The notes beneath the pieces are model-generated. The model saw nothing but the letters and a program-made list of their open reading frames with translations. It did not search any database and had not been told where the DNA came from. This document shows positions 49,857-64,000 of a stretch of 64,000 nucleotides of DNA, in pieces. The translations under genes were made by a program, and so were the position numbers. Positions within the stretch are counted from its first letter, which is position 1, and the number at the start of each line of letters is the position of its first letter. Source of the stretch: Agroathelia rolfsii (lineage: Eukaryota; Basidiomycota; Agaricomycetes; Amylocorticiales; Amylocorticiaceae); NCBI GenBank assembly GCA_018343915.1, contig JABRWF010000005.1, positions 965,001 through 1,029,000 on the forward strand. Direction: 5' to 3'.

Positions 49857-52800
49857 TCACTTCCACGAGATGGTTGTCGTACCCTGGTTCAAGCTGAGTC
49901 CCAGATTCGTCAACTGTAAGCTCTGCAGCGTCGCATTGTAACTCCATCCCTGGACCGCTTTGCTCCCAACGTTTACGCTCGATGGCTTGGCCGCAGGTCC
50001 TATTAGAAACAAAGCCATTCGTGAGTAGCGGTCTCATGCGTACAAGTGGATTAAACACATACCGAGGACTGTAACATTTTGCAGCTTCTGCTCCACATTA
50101 TACGTCCCCTTCGATTCAATCACAATCTGACCCTCAGAGACTGCAAATGTTAATGTCGTGTTCGGCCCAGGGGGGTAGCTGATCCCATCGTCAAGATATG
50201 CCGTCCCGAACGCATATCCGTCCTTAGCTTGAGACACCAGCAATGTAAAGTCCGTCTCCCGCGTTTGTGTAATCGTATACTGAGGGTTTGCATGGATCAG
50301 CAACGCAGAGCTGTCCCGGATATGCACGTTGATGTGTCCCAGAGGAGCGGAGAGCGTCGTGTTGGTACCTACAGAGGCATTGACGACCTCATGTGTGTAC
50401 CAATCGCGCCAGGTGACGTTACCACGACCGGGGAAGATACCGTCGACAGTGGATACGTTTGGTGTCAGCACAGGCGTGACAAGGATACTTGAGCCGACAA
50501 GGAACTGGGTGTCGATAGCAAAGAGCTCGGGTTCGTTTGTGAACTCGTAGAAGAGTGCTCTAACAGGTGGCAGGCCGAGTGAAGACGAGTTCGCAAATAG
50601 TGTGTACTATGTGATATTAGAGATCGGTCAGGAATTTCGATGATATCGCAAGTTGGAGGACGGAATTCCGACATACCCAGTAAGGCAGTAAAGAGTAGCG
50701 GACGGCCATGGCAGTGATAGAAGCCGCTGTGACACTCGGCCATCGGTATGGTTCTTGTGAAATGGCACCTTTGGTATTGTGGTTCCTACAATTTCATAGT
50801 CAATGGGATACATCATGCATAAACTAGCATCGAGTGCTCACCTGTAGAATGGAGCGAACGCAGAGAGCTGCATCCAACGATTGCACAATTCTTCATCCGT
50901 GTTGTCATTGAAACCGCAAGTATCTGTGAAGAGATAGTTAGAGACGACGGGTGTTTTTTGAGGAACATGGTCAAGATACCCGCTCCGACCATAGGAATCT
51001 GGAAGATCTGGAATTGCAGGATGCCTTGGATAGAGTAGTACATGTAGCTCCACAAGGAAAAGTTATCACCAAGCTATGTATATTTATATTTATATGGTCG
51101 TATTAAACGTATTGTTAGATTTTCAAACGAAGTAAAGCTTACCCAGTGTCCGGTCCATTTACCAGAGGAAGGGAAGGTAGAACGACTGATCATGAACGGC
51201 CGTTGCCCCTTATGAATGTTTGAGAGCGCTTTGTGCGTCGCAATCTCTTCTCCGAGACCAAAGAGGTTATGTACGTCTATTTAATGACAAAAAAGATGTA
51301 AAAGTTCAGCTTGTTAACCATGTGTTGGATGAGTGCTTACTTACCGAGTTCAGCATACCCGCCAGCGTTGGTAGCATTTGTGGCAACAGTGTTCACGGAA
51401 AGCGCACCCGCACCTAAGTCGAGTCAGATGAGCAACCCTCCTTGAGGAAAGAGGATTTGACGAACCATTGTGGATAGCGTACGGCGGACTGTTCAGATTG
51501 ACATTTGTCTCTCCCTCAGCACCAACACCACGCCTATTCAACGTTGACGACTCCGTGCAGGAGTAAGTCGATTCTCCATCGACAGTCATGTTTCCACTCG
51601 GCCCATATTTGTCAGCGTCGTAACTGATGTGATGATTAAGATGAATTCAAACGATAATATGGTTGTAGCACAAACCATTCGGGATAGCCCGTCACTGGAT
51701 TGCCGGGCGCGCCGGGCAGGAGGAATGGTGTGCTTGTGTTTTGAAGTGTTTCTTCGCTAATAGCAGATCCGCTATATCCATATTTATAATTAGCCGACGA
51801 TAGTCTCACACCTCGAGCAAAATGCGTACCAGGAGCCGGTGCAGAATGAACTGGGTTCTAGAGGGAGGGGCAAGATGACATGGATTGTAAATCTTGATAC
51901 GGGATGCCTGTAGGATACATACCATTCATATCAAGCCAAATACCAGAGAAGGTAATGCCTTGGTTGCTCCAGTTTTGCAGACCTTCCTGCCACCAGCTCT
52001 GGGTGTTGTTGCCAAACCAATCGGGAAACACCTTTTATTTCGCTTTGTCAGTAAGGGTAGTTGGTACATAAAATACAGGGTATCCATACTGTGTACCCAG
52101 GCCAGACTTGACCAACATACTCTGAGCCATCTGGGTTTTTGATGAAAGTGTCGCTATAATAGCACATGCATCAGTATCACCGAGAGCTTGATTCTATTTG
52201 CATTCTTACAGCTCGATGCCGCGGAGGTAAGGGTCGTACTGCACATTTCATAAGCAATAGAAACAAAAAGGGTAACACATAAAAAAGGATAGGCAACTTA
52301 CAAAGTCTGATGAATTGGTTGCGACTGCGATGGCCGCATCAACGATGGGAATATCTGCGTGTTTTAAAGAGCATATGAGGTGTGAAAAGTTACCAAGAAG
52401 AAGGCTAGCTTACAATGCTGATTATTCGACGCCTGTGAATTAAATTTAAGTAAGCTTCTACTGTATTATGCGTGGTAAAAGAAGCCAAAACTTGCCAATT
52501 CTTCTATAAATTGTCGCACCTCCGATCCCGGGAAGGAAACCGGGTCCGAAGTGAAGTCACGGTACGCATGGTACAGATCGATATCATTCCACATCGTCTC
52601 GAGTGGAATATTCGCTTCACGCATCGCGATCACCTGATCTCGTGTCTCGCTAACATTAGCATAGCCCCATCTGCATAGGTGGAACCCGAATCCCCAAGCG
52701 GGCTGCCAAGTCGGCAAGCCGATCAGCTGACCGTATTGAGAGATGACGGTGTTCGGGTCTGGGCCGGAGAAGAAGTAGTAATCAAAGATGCCACCGAGAA

Positions 52801-53859
52801 GGCGATACTGGATGAGCGAGACGTTAGAGCCTGGTGGGGTCGTAAGGAACGTGTCAGAGCCGGCGGGGTTGAATAGGAATACGCCATGAGTAAGACTACT
52901 CTGCGTGCTTTCGTCGTAACGGTGATCAAGGTAGATGGAATGTGACCCGTACCTAATTATCCATGCTTCAGTAAAGCAAACAGCAGGTCTGGAGGAAGCT
53001 GTACGTACATATTCCCGTCGATGGGATCGGCGACATCACGAGCCCACATTGTTTGAAGAGATCCTTCACCACTGACGGCTCTGCGGAAACCACTGCTAGA
53101 CACAACTTCACCCAATCCGTAAATGTTTGTATCAAGCGGAAGTGCAGATGTCAGTTGCAAGTACTGCTTCTCGAAAACGAGTGGAAACCCGTCAAAGCCA
53201 GTCTCATTGTCGGCGGAGTTGTAGGGAGCAATAGGCGCGGGCGGCAGCGATGAGATACGCGTATCGAACAGGGGCGTGGCATCTGGCAGTGAGCGGCGAG
53301 TGATCCAGAATGCAAAAGGGGATGATTCATAGTTGAAGACTAAGTCGGAGGAATTGATGAAGGATTCCGTGGGCGGTCCAGGTAAAGATATGTAGTCAGA
53401 TGGCACAGTGAATTGTTCGTTTGCTACATCGCGGATGGCGACGTGAAGCCTAGAAAGAGATTAAAATCTGTGTTTAGTGGACAGACAATGACCAAATACC
53501 TAGAGGTAGTGTCATAGGTCACGGTAATAGACAAGTTTGCTATGTCTTCACCAAACGCATTGCAAGCAGGACCAGCGAGGTTGAGATATGCAGTCAGCCC
53601 CGTGTTGGTGTTTTGGAGTCCCGAAAGCTCATAGCCTATGCGAGATAGTTAGCATGATTTATGATATTTGATTATATGTATGATGCATGCCTGGACAGCT
53701 TGAAACATTCAGAGACGGTGTAAAAGTAGTGTTTGATTGTGGTATGTTTTGTTGCAGAGAAAATGACTGCTTGGCCCAGTCGAGCACAAGCGTCAACGGC
53801 AGTACCCAGGTGCCCAGCATCGTCGCGAGGACCGAGGGGATGATGAATGTGGGGCTCAT
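49857..53859 (-). CDS. Secreted GH31 alpha-glucosidase, array gene 3
   Basis: Third array member. The start at 53859 gives [20 protein letters not shown], nearly the same signal peptide as gene 2. Seen: [57 protein letters not shown], the nucleophile exon junction near 51925-51860 (WLDMN / EPSSFC), GHWLGDN near 51070, and the tail [15 protein letters not shown] with a stop at 49859-49857. The protein is closest to gene 2 by eye in its signal peptide and C-terminal exon. It retains the loop containing [19 protein letters not shown] that gene 4 lacks. Introns are all short and canonical where checked. Confidence 0.92.
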
Positions 53860-54374
53860 TGGATCCCTACGGGCAAGAATTTATACTCGATGTTCAAGAA
53901 CACTCGAGGTGTTCATGTGCTGCAAGGGTCACGATGGTCATTGATGGGACAATATGAAATGGCACATGAAAGGCGCAGAAAGAAGACGAGTTAAGCGGCC
54001 TCCATCTACATCTTGACTGTGTAACGGTTAGTCCATTAGATAAATCTCATGAGACATGTGATGCAGATGTCGTAAGTAAAACTCGAAGAAGTCTCGTTAA
54101 AGATGTCGCTGGCAGTGTGGACTCGAATAATTTGCCGCGGCTCGACAATATGATATCATCAGGCACCAAGGCAGATTTCACGTGCACACCGTCCAGCTTT
54201 GACCGATAGTCATTTTGTCACCTCCAATCGATTGTACATGTACACTCGCGTCTATCAATAACACTGTTGGCAATAAAGCTTTTTCAGCCTTGTCAGCCTC
54301 TCTTTCATAGCACTACCCCTACTGATACAGTACACGAGAATTCATGCCATTATAATTGACCACTTCCATCACCA
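53860..54374. promoter_or_regulatory. Promoter of GH31 gene 3 and 3' flank of gene 4
   Basis: Spacer of about 0.5 kb. The segment just upstream of the start (GGGCAAGAATTTATACTCGA on the plus strand) resembles the equivalent positions before gene 2 (GAGCAAGAATTTATAGTCTA) and, more loosely, gene 4. This suggests a shared TATA-like core promoter (TATAAATTCTTGC on the minus strand). Confidence 0.5.
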
Positions 54375-58238
<3,864 letters not shown>

Positions 58239-59710
58239 GGTAATCCTAAGGTCTGAGGAGTAATGAGCCCGAGGTCCATCTCCTCCCCCGAAGTAAAGAT
58301 TTATAGTAGACTTGGAATAACATGCATCGCTTTGGACAAGCGACTACGATCGTCATAGGCTGTTCAGGTGAATGGTCACGATGGTCAACCGTGATGATTA
58401 CAATATAAAGCGACACATGAAAAGGAGATTCGACGAAGACAGAAGACAAACGGAGAAGTCTCGAGGCAGATGTCAGCGACACTAGCCGACACGGACAACC
58501 AATCCTCGTAGACATGTGACGTAGAGCCTTATAAATACCCCGAGTTCCAAGACCCGAACAGAAAGGAAAGTACAGCACATCAGCTTGAGAAGGATGACAT
58601 CATATAGGCTTAGTCCTGGTCACCATCAAGATGTGATCGTCTCGTCAACTTCGAACTAGCCCCATGGGCGAAGCCGCATGCCTGAAGATACCCAATGCAC
58701 ATTTTAATTCTCACTAGGATTTTCGGAGGACATAGTCTAGGTCGCTTAGAATAATCACTCATCTGATACTAAGCCATAGATGTGAAAATTTCAAGTCCAG
58801 ATAGACATGAACCGCGCTGTACTGGCTAGCTAGAGTTACTGAACTCGTGCCTTTATAGTATGCCGAATGACCAGCTGAGATGTCATTGTGTTCTGAGCAT
58901 ATGTCGGTGGTTCCCAAGAACTCGATTGTGAATTCGTCAGCTCAAATGGTCGACTTGATTAATCAGCAGTAGTAATATTAGTGGTGGATACAACCAGTAC
59001 TAATACCTCATCGAGTCCGAGTCGAATGCGCGAGTTACAAGACCGCGATTTACAATATGCTTTGTATCAGCCACACTAAAGTGGCTGGTGGCACCGGAAG
59101 CAAAATCTTACGACACTTGCTCAGCAGCCCCAGATTTTTCTGCTTACTCGGGTTTGACACAGCTGCCAGTGATCCTTATCATTTTACCCGTTCCAGAGTA
59201 TAATTATGGTTTTTCATTTTCTCAGTTACTCGAGAAAAAAGATACCCAATTAATCTTTCAATTGCTAACAATCAACTTCAAAAGATGACTTTGCAGCTGG
59301 CCGTTGACCCGACCGGTGAAGTCGGCGTGAATCATGCCGGTATCATAGCCATCATCACCTCACCGCAACAGCGATGTATAGTTCCTTGGAGCATCCAGCC
59401 AACGGCCGTTGCATCAAACTCGATTCATCATTTTACTGAATCGAAATCCGGCAATATAAAAACCAGAAGTGTCGTTCTGCGCAGAAAAAAAAAGAAAGCA
59501 AACACCAAGTATCATACAAGTAAAAAATTGGAGTTATTGGTAGCAATTTTTGAGGCCAGTAGAGCTGTCGCATGTAAGAAATCAGAAACCCCTGTTCTAA
59601 TGTCATGTAATTCATTTCTCGCATCTGACGTGCCTGTGATTTCATCAATATATCATGTATCTGAATAAGAGCTTGAGCTGGAGGCTTAGCCTCCTTGGTC
59701 ATCTTCCAAC
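58239..59710. other. Intergenic between GH31 array and P450
   Basis: Divergent promoter region of about 1.5 kb for GH31 gene 4 and the P450. The core promoter of gene 4 (TATAAATCTTTAC on the minus strand near 58290-58310) resembles that of genes 2 and 3. ORFs at 59088-59288 and 59285-59668 show no family features. Confidence 0.45.
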
Positions 59711-62178
59711 ATGATACTTACTGCACTGTTCTACGGAGTCACCGTACTCGTGTCCTATGCTTTAATCAATGTCGTCCGATTTGTCTACCGAATCCAGACT
59801 TCACGTCTCTGGGATCTCCCTGGCCCGCCAAAGGCTTTTAAACTCTTGGGAAGCGGTACAAGCATACAGCAAACGGAAGTAAGTAATCAGAGCGCTTACC
59901 AAGTCGCTTTAGGGTGATATTCAAGGGTATATTCTACCTACAACAGGCCGAATATCAGGAGAAGAAGAAATGGCTGCGAAAATATGGGCATGTTATGGCC
60001 TTCCAGAATTTTATTGGGGTAAGTTTCACATCATTCTTTAGATGTTGTTATGTATTCGCTAAATCTCGTTCCCACTGAACAGAATCCCATGTTGTTAACT
60101 AGTGATATCAAGGTTCCGTACATGGTTGCATTGAACATCAAATTTGACGTCCTTATTAGGTTTTATTTTCCCAGGCAATCAACCACATCATCACACATAC
60201 AGATCTTTTCCGGAAACCATATCAAGTCATCTATAATTTGTCACGTATAGTCGGTCCAGGTACGATTCAACAGGCTCCTTGAGTCAATGAAATGAATATA
60301 ACTTTTGATTTAGGTGTCCTTGTTGTTGAAGGTAATTCCGTGATATCTCGACTTTCTCGATGTCTATTAACTCTTCATGGAAGGCCATGATCACAAACTT
60401 CAGGTATTGTAGTGCACATTATTACTTGAGATATTGCTGAAGACATTTGTATGTCTATAGCGCAGAATTATGGTAAGTATTTGTCTATGTGAAAGATGCA
60501 ATAAACTCAGTTCACTCCTGAGAACCCTGCCTTTGGCCCTGCTCAAATACGTGACATCAGTGAGATATTTGTCGAAAAAGCACTCCTGGTATCGTGCCTT
60601 CTTTTGTAAAACCGTATCTTGTATTACTAACTGGAATAGCTTGGGACCATTCTATCGTCTCGCCTCGCCGACCAAGACACTCAAGGAGACGAGAAGGCCG
60701 AGATCCACGTTGACATGCTGGGCTGGTTAAACCGCACAACGCTTGATATCATAGGATTGGCAGGCTTTGGCTACGAGTTCAATTCACTAGCCGATTCCGA
60801 GCCCACTGAGCTAAACCGCGCACTTTCGACACTTTTTGCTTCTGGTTCGACCAAGTTTGCAGTGCTTCAGTCATTAATACCGCCTCTGCGACTTATTGTT
60901 AGTCCCGTCGTATGATAAAATTGCGCTACTCTGACCTACTTATGTCTTTGGATGTGATGATTACAGCCAACAGCAGCGGCCAGACGCATTGATGAGGCTC
61001 AGGCGGTGATGAATCATATTGGACATGAGCTCCTTGCCAAGGCTAAAGCGGCTGTGATTAGTGCCGAGAAAGATGGTGAAGCAAATAAGAGCAAAGATCT
61101 TCTTAGCTTGCTGGTAAAAGCAAATATGGCTGCTGAAGGCCTTCGGCTGTCGGATGATGCCGTCATCGCCCGCAAGTCTATTTCTTTCCTCATCTTTAAC
61201 ATCGTGAATATTACTTTTATTCATCGTTGCCTTTCCAGAGGTTCCTACCTTCTTTGTAGCCGGTCACGAGACAACGTCTACGGCTGTCACTTGGACCCTC
61301 TACGCACTCTCTCAGGCACCTGATGTCCAGCGCAAACTCCGTGAGGAGCTACGCGCAGCACCCAGTAACCCTAATATGGACGAGCTCAATGCGCTACCCT
61401 ACCTCGAAAAAGTCTCGCGCGAGGTGCTGAGGTTACATTCGCCTGTCGTATTCACCATCCGTGCTGCCAGCGAAGATACTGTCGTGCCGGTCTCGAAGCC
61501 ATATGTGGACCGATATGGAAACACTCGGAATGAAATTCGGTATGTATAAGCCTGAATATCAAATGTTTTTATGTGTTCTCTGTCTTGATGATCAAAATGA
61601 TCGCAATTTTTTTTTTGTATAAAGGGTATCCAAAGGGGATTGGTTGCGTGTTCCCATTTCGACTTTACATAGATCTGAAGACATTTGGGGCCCTGACGCT
61701 GATGAATTTAAGTGAGTGATTTATATTATCTTCCTATAAATGAAAGTATAAAATGGGGCAATGTGAAATACCTAACTTTTTCCCCTTCACTTCCTCTATA
61801 ATGGGCAGCCCTGATCGATGGGACAACCTCCCAGAGGCGACGCAACAGGTTCCTGGAGTATTCAACCGTCTTTTTACCTTTCTCGGCGGCCCAAGAGCTT
61901 GTATCGGCTATCGTTTTGCTCAGGTTGAGTGAGTGGCTCGTCTTATCCCGAAAGTTTTTGTGTCTGACTTTAAAAATCGCTATATCCTACGCTTATGTCC
62001 TGATGACCATCGCAGAATGAAAGCCCTCATATTTGCACTCATCAGGGACTTTGAATTCGAGTTGGCCGTACCCAAGTCGGAGGTGAAAGCCACTACGGCT
62101 GTCGTGCAGCACCCTGTAATCGTCGGATCTGATAAACATCAGTTGCCAATGATTGTCAGGTTTGCGCCGGAGCCTTGA
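59711..62178 (+). CDS. Cytochrome P450 monooxygenase
   Basis: Membrane-anchored heme monooxygenase. An N-terminal helix ([20 protein letters not shown]) and the hinge [11 protein letters not shown] place it on the ER. Exons continue as [20 protein letters not shown], then [21 protein letters not shown] through three tiny introns, then [20 protein letters not shown]. The I-helix is [20 protein letters not shown], with ExxR in [15 protein letters not shown], then [11 protein letters not shown], the heme loop [15 protein letters not shown] with the Cys ligand, and the end VRFAPEP with a stop at 62176-62178. About ten introns are present. The one before the I-helix (61170-61256) uses a GC donor. 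The family resembles fungal CYPs of secondary metabolism; the substrate is unknown. Confidence 0.9.
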
Positions 62179-64000
62179 GCACTACCACAGCTAGTTTCTT
62201 CTCTTTGCACAATTGATGTGATTGTATAGATGTAGAATCATGTACTCGTTTGCGTATTCCAGTTAATTTATTTGTCCTAAATCTGAGTCAGATTTTTGGG
62301 GGTTTATCACAATAAATGAGCTGATATAAATTACCCATTACTAATCAACATGTAACGTTGACAGTCGTCATCGCAACTTTCTCTATTGCCTCAACCTTGA
62401 TAATCTCGAGGCTACCTATATCTGAGTAAGCACAAAATTCTGATTTTTATTATTATTGCTTCCTCCGCTCTGGTTTTTTGGACACCGAAATAATTTCTCT
62501 ATGAAATATAACCAACACATTCGGCCTGAAAGTAGTGCCAGTGTTGGTATCACTCAGATCGCAGTGGACCGGTAAGCCCAGAGGACGCGAGTGACCCCAA
62601 GGGGTCACGTGAGTGAGAGACATAGGGTCGGGGAGCTCAGCGCAGATGTAGAGGACATTTGAGCATACGCATAACCATCTCCTGCTTATGTATGTTTTTT
62701 GTTCTTTACCTGAGACTGCCCGAGTTGTGGGAAGTCCGGTGCAGCAGTTAAGCAAGGTAGTGTTGGTAAGTCATGTGACTTGGACATGTTTCTCCAGAAC
62801 AAGATATTTGAGGCTTTAAACTCCAACCAGTTTGTATCTTATATAGTGGGTGCGTCATGAACACGGAGGCTCGCAAAGATTATTATCTAAGTGGCACATC
62901 ATAATGTTACTGTGACTCGGAAGTTCGAACAGGTTGAAAGTAGGGTTCCGGATGCCACCATATTTCGGTCCGAATCAATCCGAAAGAGCCAACAATTCAA
63001 TTTTACGACATTTGGAGAAAAGACGATGTTGTTACGCTTGTTATGATGCTATCTCATTTCTAGACTGGAACAACAGGCTTTTTGTCCGTCCAATCACTGC
63101 AAACTTTGTATTAACTCGGTCACCTAGTTCAAGGGGATGACTCGGAATTTTTTGAAATCCAACTTGTTATAAATCTCAGGAGCTAAATTCGCTGAATACA
63201 CTGAACCACCAGCTGTGCGCCATGGCTTCGAAGCTGAGAACAGGAAGATTACGGCACAGGCCACGAGAATGGATGAAAGGGTCTTCGATACTTCATAACT
63301 GCACCTTTTGTAACAACCTGACTCGGAGGGGCGAAGCAAAGTAAAATAATAACCTAACTTGTTCGTACTGAGCATGACCAAAGAACTCGGATCATTTGTC
63401 ATATCTCGTCGGTTGTCTACAAGATTATAACAAGGGCACTGTGGTCACCACCGTGCAGACAGAACTACAGGGACACTAGATAGCTAATACTGCTCTCCTA
63501 AATTGACAAAAAGTCGCAATAGCTTGAATTTTGCACGTGCAGACGTGTCAGCGCTTCATCTCTCTAACGGGATATCGATTTACACCGGACTGCCCGTTGG
63601 CGAGTGTGTCAAAATCAAACTCGTAACTGGGGTGTCTCCGCATTACTGCTACCGATTTGTTAACGTTTATGCGTTAACCTCGAACGCTAATGTTGTGAGC
63701 AAGCTTCTTGAGAATTTCCTGACCCCACTTTGGGCGGGCCATTTGTATTTTAAGCAAAATGAACCCCAAGTTACATCGCGATCACAAGCTGAATGATTCA
63801 CTCCACGCTTCCTGTGAGCCATCTCGTAGTTACTTATCAATTCCGGGCCTGAATACCGAAGGCATGAATGACTAGGGGCAATTTATCGGCTCACAAGATC
63901 ATCATTATAGCACGGCTACTTGTTCAGCTGCCAATACAACATACTTCGGTGTTATTCACTAGCGAGGCACTGCTACTCGGATGCACTATCCGATACTTGT
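62179..64000. other. Right-hand stretch without recognisable gene
   Basis: About 1.8 kb after the P450. It contains a perfect inverted repeat GTGACCCC-AA-GGGGTCAC at 62591-62608, overlapping a TCACGTGA octamer at 62605-62612. A minus-strand ORF at 63124-63402 has one hydrophobic stretch (ILVACAVIFLFSASKPW) but no family, and a plus ORF at 63503-63796 is unrecognised. Possibly decayed DNA or exons of a gene beyond the window. Confidence 0.4.

Noticed and set aside
62920..62945. GTTCGAAC and nearby GGTTGAAAG considered as a tRNA T-arm
   Set aside because: No matching acceptor, D-arm or anticodon arm could be folded around it.
63124..63402. Minus-strand ORF with one hydrophobic helix near the right edge
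   Set aside because: Single short ORF without homology, splice partners or a leader; could be an exon of a gene but cannot be supported.

Overview
The window looks like nuclear DNA of a filamentous basidiomycete, probably an agaricomycete. Nearly every gene is cut by many introns of about 45-70 bases with GT...AG ends. There are lineage-typical F-box proteins, a secreted AA9 polysaccharide monooxygenase, GH92 and GH31 glycosidases and a fungal P450. The genus cannot be read from this sequence alone.

Left part (1-29.5 kb). This holds ordinary single genes: an NmrA-like NAD(P)-binding protein (255-1504, -), an F-box protein (2218-3896, -) followed by its decayed copy (4316-6042, -), a UBR7-type ubiquitin ligase (6301-7847, +), glucosamine-6-phosphate N-acetyltransferase (8176-8913, +), ribosomal protein L24 (9212-9886, -) and a secreted GH92 mannosidase (10419-13803, -). 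The GH92 gene is divergent from a hydantoinase-B/oxoprolinase gene (14550-16918, +). Then come an unrecognised small gene (17292-17868, -), a long oxysterol-binding protein with ankyrin, PH, FFAT and ORD parts (18565-23092, +), a second F-box-like gene (23344-25438, +) with a decayed tandem copy (26341-28004, +), and a secreted AA9 LPMO (28235-29466, -).

Middle part (29.9-38.8 kb). This is a rearranged accessory zone. A relic of a GH31 glucosidase C-terminus (29975-31285, -) carries about 560 bases of foreign DNA. Two intronless FAD monooxygenase paralogues (31568-32833 and 37210-38472, +) sit in a duplicated block of about 1.8 kb. Between them lie a second NmrA-like gene without an ATG at the expected start (33298-34667, -) and a 5'-truncated LINE insertion with visible target-site duplications (35260-35954, -).

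Right part (39-64 kb). Four full GH31 alpha-glucosidase genes lie head to tail on the minus strand (39009-42987, 44028-48063, 49857-53859, 54375-58238). All have secretion signals and both catalytic aspartates. The relic at 30-31 kb shows that GH31 sequence once lay on both sides of the monooxygenases. A membrane-anchored cytochrome P450 (59711-62178, +) follows, and the last 1.8 kb has no recognisable gene.

The most unusual content is the GH31 array: copy number, gene conversion between copies, loss of one loop, and one dead copy. It borders duplicated FAD monooxygenases, an NmrA-like protein and a P450. This could be a carbohydrate-processing array with an oxidative secondary-metabolism neighbourhood, but a joint function is inference. 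No tRNA, rRNA or CRISPR array was seen. Intron boundaries were read by eye from splice consensus and protein family continuity.
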